Shown one piece after another: positions 13,345 to 20,484 of a stretch of 20,484 nt of DNA. The notes beneath the pieces were generated by a model. The model ran no database searches. It saw nothing but the letters and a program-made list of their open reading frames with translations, and was not told the DNA's origin. The stretch comes from an uncultured Clostridia bacterium (GTDB lineage: Bacteria; Bacillota; Clostridia; Oscillospirales; Acutalibacteraceae), in NCBI GenBank assembly GCA_937902305.1, contig CALDHV010000059.1, positions 1-20,484 of the forward strand, written 5' to 3'. Positions within the stretch are counted from its first letter, which is position 1. Every line of letters starts with the position of its first letter. Made by a program: the position numbers and the translations under genes.

Positions 13345-14847
13345 ATGAAATCCTTTTTGAAAGCTGCGCTTGCGCTTCTGCTCGTCTCTGCGGGCCTCGC
13401 CGCCCAGAGCCAGTCGGAGAGTTCCCTTTTCAGGGGCCGCAAGTCCATCGTCTACAGGTTCGCCTACAACGGCAACTATTTCTGGGACAGCCCCCGCTTC
13501 GAACGTGGAGACGTGTTCTACAACGGCAAGCTCTATCCCGGAGTGTTCGTGAACATCGACGCCGCGTCCGATCAGCTGCTCGTGAAGCCCGACGAGGAGG
13601 GTATGACGATATCTCCGGACGCCGGTCAGGTTTATTGTTTCACGAAAGGGGACAGGGTTTACGTGAACCTGCGCCGCCTTGGAGTGGGAAATGTTCCCGA
13701 CGGTTTCTATGAGGTGCTTTCGGGCGGAAAGGGCATCGTCTACCGGCGTGTTCACAAGACGCTCTATACGAGGGAGGGAGACCACAACGGTGCGGAAATC
13801 GGTTACGAAGACCCCAACTACCGTCCGGAGGTTCTCACCTACTTCAATTTCGAGGAGACTTTCTACGGGGAGAAGGACGGGGAGATCGTACCTCTTAAAG
13901 TCAGGCGCAACAGGGCGGCCGAGCTGCGTCGCCACCCGGCCTCTCCCGAGGAGCTGTTCAGCAGGGCCGATGCGGCCGAATACCTATCCGGGAACTATCC
14001 GGTCGTGGAGAAGAAGCTGGACTTCAAGGGGGACGCAATCCTCAGCACCCTGCCCGCAGGGTACTTCACCATAGATGACGAACGCACCAATGCCGAGATG
14101 TTGAGGCTTCTCAGGGAGCAGAACACCATAGCCGAATACCAGAACAAGGTTTACGAGATCGGAAAGGGCTCCGCATCCCGCGCCAAGGTCACGGGGCAGG
14201 TTCTCGACGTCTCCACGCTCGAACCCATAGCGGGCGTCACCGTGTACGACGACCTCGAGTCCTCCTACGCGACCACCGACGCCGAGGGCTTCTATTCCAT
14301 AACCCTGCCCGGCGGGGAGAACGCACTCAACTTCAAGGAGTACTCGAAGGACGACATGCACATACGCATAGTGGTGCGCGGCGACGGAAGTCTCGACGTG
14401 ATGATGAAGGAGAAGGTCACCGCCCTTACCGGAGCGATGGTTACCGGAGAGTCGATGGCCAAGCACCGCACCACCGCAATCGGTCTTGAGAAAATCAGCA
14501 TAAAGACCATAGGACGCATCCCTACCGCTTTCGGCGAGGGGGATATCCTCAAGGCGGTGATGACCCTTCCCGGCGTCAAGTCAGTGGGAGAGGCTTCCGG
14601 CGGCTTCAACGTCAGGGGCGGGTCCACGGACCAGAACCTCATCCTTTTCAACGGAGGCACCGTCTACAACCCCACCCATATGTTCGGAATATTCTCCGCG
14701 TTCAATCCGGACGTGGTTTCCGGAGTGGAGCTTTACAAGAGTTCCATCCCTGCGGAGTTCGGCGGAAGGGTTCCTCGGTTCTGCAGGTTGACAGCCGCGA
14801 CGGCAGCTTCGACAAGTTCCACGCGAACCTTGCCATCGGCGTGCTGA
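13345..14847 (+). CDS. TonB-dependent receptor, 5' part before frameshift
   Basis: ATG 13345 opens a signal peptide (MKSFLKAALALLLVSAGLAA). An unnamed N-terminal module of about 250 residues follows, with FYNGKLYPGVFVNIDAASDQ and GFYEVLSGGKGIVYRR. Next come a carboxypeptidase-like regulatory domain (about 281-368, KVTGQVLDVSTLEPIAGVTV) and a plug domain with FNVRGGSTDQNLILFNGG and SSIPAEFGGR. After GGR the true frame is lost: adding one base near 14770 would read GGRxSSVLQVDSRDG and join the 3' part. The last 25 or so residues of this frame are therefore out of frame. The longer frame from 13297 runs through the sdhC terminator and is not the start. The intact receptor would have about 1010 residues and sit in the outer membrane, importing a ligand using TonB energy. 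Confidence 0.85.
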   Translation: MKSFLKAALALLLVSAGLAAQSQSESSLFRGRKSIVYRFAYNGNYFWDSPRFERGDVFYNGKLYPGVFVNIDAASDQLLVKPDEEGMTISPDAGQVYCFTKGDRVYVNLRRLGVGNVPDGFYEVLSGGKGIVYRRVHKTLYTREGDHNGAEIGYEDPNYRPEVLTYFNFEETFYGEKDGEIVPLKVRRNRAAELRRHPASPEELFSRADAAEYLSGNYPVVEKKLDFKGDAILSTLPAGYFTIDDERTNAEMLRLLREQNTIAEYQNKVYEIGKGSASRAKVTGQVLDVSTLEPIAGVTVYDDLESSYATTDAEGFYSITLPGGENALNFKEYSKDDMHIRIVVRGDGSLDVMMKEKVTALTGAMVTGESMAKHRTTAIGLEKISIKTIGRIPTAFGEGDILKAVMTLPGVKSVGEASGGFNVRGGSTDQNLILFNGGTVYNPTHMFGIFSAFNPDVVSGVELYKSSIPAEFGGRVPRFCRLTAATAASTSSTRTLPSAC

Positions 14848-16376
14848 CCAGCCGTGCCAGCATAGAGGCTCCTATCGTGAAGGGGAAGACCTCCTTCCTT
14901 CTCGGGGGACGCACTACATATTCGGACTGGATTCTGCGCGCCCTCCCTTCCAACAGCAACTATGCCGGCGGTTCCGCAAACTTCAATGACGTCAATCTCG
15001 GAATAACCCACAAGTTCAACGACAAGCACGTCATCCGCGCCTACGCCTACTGGTCCGGAGACCGCTTCTCCTTCAGCAGGGACACGTCGTTCCGCTACAA
15101 CAACCTGAACGTCTCCCTCAAATACCAGGGCGCCGTAGGCGACAGGAGCACGCTCTCCGTCTCCGGAGGATACGACTCCTACGGCAACAGGCTGTACGAC
15201 AGCGGGATAGGCAAGACCCCCTACGAGATAAACACGGCCATTGCCCAGGGCCATCTGAAGGCGGCGTTCAAGACCAGGCTGGAGCGCCACACCCTCAGCT
15301 ACGGACTGGACGCTCTCTATATCAGGCTGAACCCCGGCACGCAGGCGTTCTCCTCCGGAGAGGGCGACCTCAGCCTTCCGCTCCAGACCTCCGTGCAGCC
15401 CGCGCTCTATCTGTCCGACCTCTGGGAGATAGGCGACAGGCTTTCCCTGGATTTCGGAGCCCGTTTCTCGTCCGCATACAACCCGGATGACAAATCCTTC
15501 CATTGCGCTCCCGAGGGAAGGATATCCCTGAAATATTCTCCCCAGTCGAACTTCTCCCTGAAGGCCGGCTTCAACAATATCAGCCAGTACATCCACCTCA
15601 TATCCAACTCTTCGTCCATCTCGCCCATGGACACCTGGCAGCTCGCCTGCGGAAAGGTCAAGCCGCTCGAAGGATGGCAGGCGGCGGGCGGAGTCTACTG
15701 GACCGTTGCCGGCGGAGCGCTGGACATCAGCCTCGAGGGCTATTGGAAGTCCACCCGCAACGGGCTGGATTACAAGTCCGGGGCGAAGCTCGTGATGAAC
15801 GGGAACCTGATCGACGACCTGGTCAATACCAGGGGAAAGGCGTATGGCGCGGAACTGATGCTGCGCAAGCCTTTCGGCAAGCTCAACGGCTGGATTTCCT
15901 ACACATATTCCCGCACTTTCCTCCAGGAAATGACGGACAGGGGAATCTCCACCATCAGCGGCGGCAAATGGTACTGCGCGCCGTATGACAAGCCCCACGA
16001 TCTGAAGGTGGTCGCCAACTATGAGATCACTCACCGTTTCAGCTTCTCCGCAAATCTCGACTATTCCACGGGACGTCCGGTAACTATACCGACATCCAAG
16101 TACTACTACGGAGGGGAGGAGAAACTCCTGTACACCGACAGGAACGCCTACAGGCTTCCGGACTACTTCCGGCTCGACCTTGCGTTCAACATCGAGCCGA
16201 CGCACAGGCTCAAGGCCTTCACCCACGCTTCCTTCACGATAGGATGCTACAATGTCACAGGAAGGAAGAACGCCTATTCGGTCTATTACAACGCGGCCGG
16301 TTCGACAGTGCGCGGACATATGATTTCCGTGTTCGCCTGCCCCGTCCCCTATGTCAATCTTAATCTGAAATTCTAG
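14841..16376 (+). CDS. TonB-dependent receptor, 3' part (beta-barrel) after frameshift
   Basis: This frame holds the barrel of the same receptor. Homologous reading begins at about 14772 (SSVLQVDSRDGSFDKFHANL); ATG 14841 is only the first Met and not a real start. The region shows alternating beta-strand patterns such as TSFLLGGRTTYSDW, HVIRAYAYWSGDRFSF and YGAELMLRKPFGKLNGWISY. It ends in VPYVNLNLKF, where the final Phe fits the barrel-assembly signal. The break is a single missing base, so it could be an assembly or sequencing error or a recent mutation; no other damage is seen in 3 kb. The DUF4249 gene starts two bases after the stop. The ligand is unknown. Confidence 0.85.
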   Translation: MLTSRASIEAPIVKGKTSFLLGGRTTYSDWILRALPSNSNYAGGSANFNDVNLGITHKFNDKHVIRAYAYWSGDRFSFSRDTSFRYNNLNVSLKYQGAVGDRSTLSVSGGYDSYGNRLYDSGIGKTPYEINTAIAQGHLKAAFKTRLERHTLSYGLDALYIRLNPGTQAFSSGEGDLSLPLQTSVQPALYLSDLWEIGDRLSLDFGARFSSAYNPDDKSFHCAPEGRISLKYSPQSNFSLKAGFNNISQYIHLISNSSSISPMDTWQLACGKVKPLEGWQAAGGVYWTVAGGALDISLEGYWKSTRNGLDYKSGAKLVMNGNLIDDLVNTRGKAYGAELMLRKPFGKLNGWISYTYSRTFLQEMTDRGISTISGGKWYCAPYDKPHDLKVVANYEITHRFSFSANLDYSTGRPVTIPTSKYYYGGEEKLLYTDRNAYRLPDYFRLDLAFNIEPTHRLKAFTHASFTIGCYNVTGRKNAYSVYYNAAGSTVRGHMISVFACPVPYVNLNLKF

Positions 16377-16378
16377 CG

Positions 16379-17560
16379 ATGAAGAGAATATTTCTTTTAT
16401 TGACGATCCTTCCTTTCGTATGCGGCTGCGTGTATGACTTCAGCGCGGACGTGCCCGAAGGTGAAGCCGCGCTCGTGGTCGAGGGCGACATTGTCGCCGG
16501 AGGAGTTTCGAAGTTCAGCATAAGCCAGACGACTCCCGTCAATTCCGGAATACGGATGAAGGAGGCCCTCGCGATAATCTGGGTCGAGGATTCGGAAGGC
16601 GGGAAATACGGCAGCGACAAGAACCTCGTTTCCAAGGCGGAGATATCCGTCCCCTACCACGGCGGGCGCGAATACAGGCTCCGCGTGAGAGACCGCCGCA
16701 ACGGAGTGGTTTACGACTATGCCACCCCCTGGGCGAAGCCCTGCGAGGCCCCGACGCTGAGCAATCTCAGGGTGGAGGTCGGCAAGAGCGAGGTGGACGT
16801 GCTCTTCGACGCTGTGCCCGACCCCGGGAACCCTTACGTCAAATGGAGTTACACCGAGAGGTGGGAATACAGCGCCGATTACAACGCGCAGTACCTCTTC
16901 GTCTACAAAAATCCCAGGAAGCCCGGGGACAGGGAGTATTACACTCCGGTTACGGGCGGCACGTCCCCTACCTTCTACTGCTGGAACAGCGGCGAGGGCA
17001 TTGACGGTGTGAAGACCGCGGAAGACGGGGGGAAGGTCTCCGGCGCGAAGATCGCCGGCATCTCCCGCAAGAGCAAAAAGGTTCAGATTCTCTACAACGT
17101 GGGGCTGAACGTCTGCTCCATCCCGCAGGAGGCCTACGAGTATTTCAACGAGGTGAACAGGGCGTCCTCCATTACCGGAGACCTTTTCGCCCCCACCCCC
17201 AACGCCATCTACGGAAACATACGCGACATGAAGGATGGCAGGGCAGCCCTCGTCGGATACGTGTGCGTGCTCCACGGAGTAAGCACGGTTTCGAAATTCT
17301 TCTACAACAGCGAGCTGGGAATGTACGCGGGAGACGCCCCTGACGACACGAAGCTCCTGTTCGACCCGGAGGACCATCTGGATGAGGACGAGACCCTCGA
17401 CCAGTTCTATATGAGAGGGAACAGGCCGGTGAGATACGATGTTTCGAACATTATGCTCTGGTCGGAGAGCAGATGCGTCGACTGCACGGCTGAGACCGGC
17501 GGCGGAAAATATGCAGGTACCAAGGACAAGCCTTCGGACTGGCCCACAGAACACAAATAG
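16379..17560 (+). CDS. DUF4249-family outer-membrane lipoprotein
   Basis: This 393-residue protein has a lipoprotein signal with the box VCGC, giving C17 as the lipidated residue. It matches DUF4249: an N-terminal beta region (ALVVEGDI, a PV-type loop), then VQILYNVGLNVCSIPQEAYE, TGDLFAPTPNAIYGNIRD, GYVCVLHGV, and the C-terminal CVDCTAETGG with the PSDWP end. DUF4249 genes are commonly next to TonB-dependent receptors in Bacteroidota, which suggests a SusD-like accessory role in binding a ligand; that role is inference and unproven. It sits two bases after the receptor and three before the next gene, so the three are very likely one transcript. Confidence 0.88.
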   Translation: MKRIFLLLTILPFVCGCVYDFSADVPEGEAALVVEGDIVAGGVSKFSISQTTPVNSGIRMKEALAIIWVEDSEGGKYGSDKNLVSKAEISVPYHGGREYRLRVRDRRNGVVYDYATPWAKPCEAPTLSNLRVEVGKSEVDVLFDAVPDPGNPYVKWSYTERWEYSADYNAQYLFVYKNPRKPGDREYYTPVTGGTSPTFYCWNSGEGIDGVKTAEDGGKVSGAKIAGISRKSKKVQILYNVGLNVCSIPQEAYEYFNEVNRASSITGDLFAPTPNAIYGNIRDMKDGRAALVGYVCVLHGVSTVSKFFYNSELGMYAGDAPDDTKLLFDPEDHLDEDETLDQFYMRGNRPVRYDVSNIMLWSESRCVDCTAETGGGKYAGTKDKPSDWPTEHK

Positions 17561-17563
17561 ATT

Positions 17564-19216
17564 ATGAGAAGAACACTGTTTATAATTGCGGCTCTGCTCT
17601 GCTCCTTCGCCCTCAGGGGTGAGGACAGGCTTGTGGAGAGGGTTTACCTGAGCACCGATAAGACGGCGTACGTGGCCGGAGAGCGCATCTGGATATCCGC
17701 GTTCTGCTTCGACCAGACCCACGGCGGCCTTTCGAAGTTCAGCGCCGTGGCGTACGTGGAGCTCGAAAGCACCGACGGCAACGGCGCCGCCACCAAGATC
17801 GCCCTCAACGAGGGTCGCGGAGCCGGGGCTCTCCGCATTCCCGCCAACCTTCCTACCGGCAATTACCGACTCTGCGCCTATACTGCGCTGAACAGGGGGG
17901 AGATCGGCTATGATTTTTCCCGAGGCGCGAGGACTGTCGCGATATACAATACCCTGACCACCGCCAAGGTGCGCGACGGGGTGGAGATAATCCCCGACGA
18001 CTGCTATTGCTCCCCCGAGGGAGGCCATTCTCCCAGCGGTAACCTGAAAATCACTCTGCCTTCCACCTGCGGGACTTCTTCCGACGTGACGATGATGCTG
18101 CGCAATCTTACGCTCAAGCCTGCCACGATGTGCGTCACCGTTGTCCACGAGGACGGTCTTGCCCACGCGGAGGAGGCTTCCATAGTTGCGTTCGACCGTC
18201 ATCCGGCGGTGAAGGGCTTCAGGTCGGATGTCGCTCCCGAATATGACGGGGAGATAATATGCGCGTGCCTCTGCGGTGCGGACAGGGAGAAGGTCGCTTC
18301 CGATGCGGAGTGCTTCGCGCTCCTGTCGACTCCCGGTGATCCTACCAATATATATACCGCGTCCCTGCAGGATACCGTCCGTTTCCGCACCGGCAACATA
18401 TACGGATCCCAGGATCTCGTGTTCGAACTGGTCGGCGCCGGCCCGGATGCCAGGTGCTGGCTGGACATAGTCTCTCCTTTCGTCGCGCCCGCCCCGGAGA
18501 AGCTTCCGAAGCTGGGCATCGCGAGATGGACCGAGCCTTTGCTCGTCAGGAGGGGTCGCGGGATGGTGCAGTCCACCAGGCAGGACACGCTCTTCCAGTA
18601 TGTCCCCAAGAAAAACGACTTCCTGCTCCGTCCCGGAGAGATGGTGCGCTACAGCCTCGACGACTATACCCGTTTCCCCACGATGGAGGAGCTGTTCGTC
18701 GAGATAATCCCCGAACTGCGCGCCAGGAAGAAGGACGGCAGGTGGGGGATAAGCGTCAAGATGAACGACGTGTTCCGCAGCGCCGAGAACGTATGGGGCA
18801 ATTCGCTTATGATGATCGACGGCGTCCCCGTACTGGACCACTCGAAGATTATGGAATACGACCCGTCCCTGATAAGGGAGGTCGAAATCTATCCTTACAC
18901 CTACCTTGTCGGCTCCAATGCTTTCGGAGGCGTGGCGAACTTCGTCACCTTAAAGGGCAATATGCCGTTCATCTCGTTCCCCGACAACGTCAGGATAGTC
19001 GATTTCGCCGGGACCTCGTATCCAATGGCCTTCAACGACTGTCCGGACGAGGCGAACACGATATGCTGGCATCCTATGGTGGAGATAGGCGCTTCTCAGG
19101 AGGCCGAGATGCATTTCCGCACCCCCGCATATCCCGGTTCCTTCCACGTCACCGTCGAGGGCGTGCTGGAGGACGGAGAGCCGTTCCACACGGAAGAAAG
19201 CTTTGTGGTAAAATAA
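17564..19216 (+). CDS. Secreted protein with macroglobulin-like and plug-like domains
   Basis: The 550-residue protein begins with a signal peptide (MRRTLFIIAALLCSFALRGE). Residues about 24-120 (VYLSTDKTAYVAGERIWISA, LPTGNYRLCAYT) look like an MG2-type macroglobulin domain. A middle beta-rich region contains GSQDLVFELVG. Residues about 397-470 (LMMIDGVPVLDHSKIMEYDP, then IREVEIYPYTYLVGSNAFGG) resemble a TonB-receptor plug, yet no barrel follows. It is therefore a plug-like domain outside a transporter. Larger Bacteroidota proteins with an MG2 and plug layout exist, and their function is unclear. Third gene of the receptor operon; it probably acts in the periplasm or at the outer membrane. Domain calls are by eye. 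Confidence 0.7.
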   Translation: MRRTLFIIAALLCSFALRGEDRLVERVYLSTDKTAYVAGERIWISAFCFDQTHGGLSKFSAVAYVELESTDGNGAATKIALNEGRGAGALRIPANLPTGNYRLCAYTALNRGEIGYDFSRGARTVAIYNTLTTAKVRDGVEIIPDDCYCSPEGGHSPSGNLKITLPSTCGTSSDVTMMLRNLTLKPATMCVTVVHEDGLAHAEEASIVAFDRHPAVKGFRSDVAPEYDGEIICACLCGADREKVASDAECFALLSTPGDPTNIYTASLQDTVRFRTGNIYGSQDLVFELVGAGPDARCWLDIVSPFVAPAPEKLPKLGIARWTEPLLVRRGRGMVQSTRQDTLFQYVPKKNDFLLRPGEMVRYSLDDYTRFPTMEELFVEIIPELRARKKDGRWGISVKMNDVFRSAENVWGNSLMMIDGVPVLDHSKIMEYDPSLIREVEIYPYTYLVGSNAFGGVANFVTLKGNMPFISFPDNVRIVDFAGTSYPMAFNDCPDEANTICWHPMVEIGASQEAEMHFRTPAYPGSFHVTVEGVLEDGEPFHTEESFVVK

Positions 19217-19241
19217 ATTTTTCCACTTTAAAAATATTTTG

Positions 19242-19249
19242 TACCTTTG
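19242..19249 (+). promoter_or_regulatory. Bacteroidota-type -7 promoter box of rplM-rpsI
   Basis: TACCTTTG matches TAnnTTTG and lies about 60 bases before rplM in an AT-rich stretch. Its CTTTG end is also the start of the hairpin at 19245. Confidence 0.6.
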
Positions 19250-19289
19250 CGACCCCTATGTAGTGTAGGGATCGCAAAGTTTTATTATT
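19245..19289 (+). terminator. Hairpin with T-rich tail before rplM (terminator or attenuator)
   Basis: Arms 19245-19258 and 19266-19279 pair over 14 bases with one mismatch and a seven-base loop, followed by TTTTATTATT. It could end the receptor operon, whose last stop is 28 bases upstream. Because it overlaps the -7 box, a transcript started here would contain only its inner part (CCCCTA with TAGGGA), so a leader role for rplM is possible too. Confidence 0.6.
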
Positions 19290-19308
19290 AACCATTAAGC
19301 TAAAGACA

Positions 19309-19761
19309 ATGGACACACAAAGCTACAAGACAGTGTACCTCAACAAGGCGACTGTCGACAAGAAGTGGGTTCTCATTGATGCGACCGATCTCGCTCTTGG
19401 ACGTCTTGCTTCCCGTATTGCTCTTGTCCTTCGCGGAAAGAACAAGCCCGGGTTCACCCCCAACGTGGATTGTGGTGACAACGTCATCGTAATCAACGCG
19501 GAGAAGGTGATTCTCAAGGGAAAGAAGATGACCGACAAGGTGTACGTCCGCTATACCGGATATCCGGGCGGACAGCGCTTCTCGACTCCCAAGGAGATTC
19601 TCGCAAAGAAGCCCACTGAACTCATCAGAGGAGCAGTAAAGGGTATGCTCCCCAAAACACGTCTTGGCGACAAGATCCTCGGAAACCTCTTCATCTATGC
19701 AGGTCCCGAGCATCCTCACCAGGCCCAGAACCCTAAGACAATTAAGTTGGACGAAATTTAA
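19309..19761 (+). CDS. rplM: 50S ribosomal protein L13
   Basis: The 150-residue protein matches L13, an early-assembly protein of the large subunit. Recognisable parts are WVLIDATDLALGRLASRIA, LRGKNKPGFTPNVDCGDNV, VYVRYTGYPGGQ, the AVKGMLPKTRLGD helix, and LFIYAGPEHPHQAQNP near the end. Full length for the family. The start at ATG 19309 follows an A-rich leader without a Shine-Dalgarno site, as expected in Bacteroidota. rpsI follows after nine bases, the standard rplM-rpsI pair. Confidence 0.97.
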   Translation: MDTQSYKTVYLNKATVDKKWVLIDATDLALGRLASRIALVLRGKNKPGFTPNVDCGDNVIVINAEKVILKGKKMTDKVYVRYTGYPGGQRFSTPKEILAKKPTELIRGAVKGMLPKTRLGDKILGNLFIYAGPEHPHQAQNPKTIKLDEI

Positions 19762-19770
19762 ACAGAGCAA

Positions 19771-20160
19771 ATGGAACAGACAAACGCCCTTGGAAGACGT
19801 AAAGCAGCTGTAGCTCGCGTTTATCTCACAGCCGGAAAAGGCAACATCACGATCAACGACCGTCCCTTCGAAGATTATTTCAAGGAGGAGACTCTCCGTT
19901 ACGTTGTGAACCAGCCGTTCGCCGTTACCGCGACAGAAGGTCAGTTCGACACCAAGATTACCATCGTAGGCGGTGGAATCAAGGGTCAGGCAGAGGCCAT
20001 CCGTCTCGGCATCGCCCGTGCGCTGTGCGAAGTTGACAAAGAAGCATATCGTTCTGCCCTCAAGGCAGCCGGTTTCCTCACCCGCGACGCACGCGAGGTT
20101 GAGCGCAAGAAACCCGGTCAGCCCGGAGCACGCCGCCGCTTCCAGTTCAGCAAACGTTAG
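19771..20160 (+). CDS. rpsI: 30S ribosomal protein S9
   Basis: The 129-residue protein is S9 of the small subunit. It begins with the conserved GRRKAAVARV (8-17), has VGGGIKGQAEAIRLGIARAL in the middle, and ends in the basic tail GQPGARRRFQFSKR, whose last residues reach the P-site tRNA in known ribosomes. Full length. Co-transcribed with rplM. The next gene, rpsB, starts after a 144-base gap. Confidence 0.97.
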   Translation: MEQTNALGRRKAAVARVYLTAGKGNITINDRPFEDYFKEETLRYVVNQPFAVTATEGQFDTKITIVGGGIKGQAEAIRLGIARALCEVDKEAYRSALKAAGFLTRDAREVERKKPGQPGARRRFQFSKR

Positions 20161-20304
20161 TATTATAGTTGTTTTACAAAGTACAGATGCGTTTTCCAAA
20201 CCCGACGAGTTCGGTGTTGACGCACTGCGGAAAAGGATGGAGACCTTAATGCTACTCCACCTTGAAGTAAAGAGACCTCGAAAAGAGGACAAAAAAGAAA
20301 AATT
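20161..20304 (+). other. Foldable spacer before rpsB, possible S2 leader
   Basis: Several short helices can be drawn by eye. TTTTCC (20192-20197) pairs with GGAAAA (20229-20234) and encloses CCGA/TCGG (20202-20205, 20211-20214). TGGAG (20238-20242) pairs with CTCCA (20255-20259), and CCTC (20276-20279) with GAGG (20285-20288). Ribosomal protein genes often have such regulatory leaders. No clear TAnnTTTG box or terminator is seen, so rpsB may also be read from rplM. Confidence 0.35.
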
Positions 20305-20484
20305 ATGTCAAGAACAAATTTCCAAGAATTGCTTGATGCAGGAGTTCACTTCGGCCACCTCGCCCGCAAGTGGAACCCTAAGATGGCTCCGTACATCTTC
20401 GATCAGAAGAACGGAATCCACATCATCGACCTGCACAAGACCATCGTCAAGATAGACGAAGCCGCCGAGGAGATGAAGATGCTG
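20305..20484 (+). CDS. rpsB: 30S ribosomal protein S2, N-terminal part (cut by window edge)
   Basis: Sixty codons remain from ATG 20305 to the window end. The segment contains NFQELLDAGVHFGHLARKWN, PKMAPYIF and NGIHIIDLHKTI, which are typical for S2, a late-assembling small-subunit protein that recruits S1 where present. The start follows an A-rich sequence with no Shine-Dalgarno site. rplM-rpsI-rpsB order is common in Bacteroidota, usually followed by tsf, which would lie beyond the window. Confidence 0.95.
   Translation, partial: MSRTNFQELLDAGVHFGHLARKWNPKMAPYIFDQKNGIHIIDLHKTIVKIDEAAEEMKML

Noticed and set aside
14733..16319. 528-codon minus-strand open frame opposite the receptor barrel
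   Set aside because: It is antisense to strong beta-barrel coding sequence, has no motif, and its composition follows from codon bias of the sense gene.
16397..18841. 814-codon open frame on the minus strand opposite the DUF4249 and MG/plug genes
   Set aside because: It mirrors two well-supported genes with signal peptides and clear family motifs. Its own translation has no recognisable domain and a His/Val/Gly-rich composition typical of antisense frames in GC-rich coding DNA.
19300..20292. 330-codon minus-strand open frame across rplM and rpsI
   Set aside because: It is antisense to two ribosomal protein genes that are certain, and it has no family resemblance.

Overview
The window reads as two pieces of bacterial DNA from different phyla joined near position 9340. 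Positions 1 to about 9340 look like a Gram-positive Clostridia-type genome (Oscillospirales-like is a guess). Strong Shine-Dalgarno sites precede most starts, promoters are sigma-A-like with 16-17 base spacers, and the gene content includes a class B sortase, a short ThiI without a rhodanese domain, and an AtpI-like gene followed by the start of atpB. From about 9340 to 20484 the sequence looks like Bacteroidales. Starts there lack Shine-Dalgarno sites, TAnnTTTG promoter boxes appear, and the genes include a TonB-dependent receptor with a DUF4249 lipoprotein and a di-haem SdhC. One 303-codon open frame runs across the join. I read the join as most probably an assembly chimera, not a natural fusion.

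Left part. The 5' end of proB (minus strand) diverges from tcdA (plus strand, own promoter and terminator). A tightly packed minus-strand operon then runs from 8797 down to 1154: NifS-like cysteine desulfurase, sortase B, thiI, CinA/PncC-type amidohydrolase, ruvC, ruvA, HI0933-type flavoprotein and PHP-domain phosphoesterase. The desulfurase and ThiI form a sulfur relay for 4-thiouridine in tRNA. RuvC and RuvA process Holliday junctions, but ruvB is not present here. A divergent promoter drives an AtpI-like membrane protein and the first codons of atpB, where the left piece ends.

Right part. A membrane-anchored coiled-coil protein and hemW lie on the plus strand. The frr-pyrH pair lies on the minus strand, and the frr terminator sits inside the hemW coding region. 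sdhC then stands alone, closed by a hairpin terminator, without sdhA and sdhB. A three-gene envelope operon follows: a TonB-dependent receptor broken by a one-base frameshift, a DUF4249 lipoprotein, and a secreted protein that seems to combine a macroglobulin-like and a plug-like domain. The window ends with rplM, rpsI and the start of rpsB. A hairpin overlaps the rplM promoter box, and a foldable 144-base spacer precedes rpsB.

The best candidate for a little-described system is the receptor/DUF4249/MG-plug operon. The most important caution is the join at about 9340. No gene-free stretch exceeds 300 bases. I saw no tRNA, rRNA, CRISPR array, insertion sequence or phage gene.
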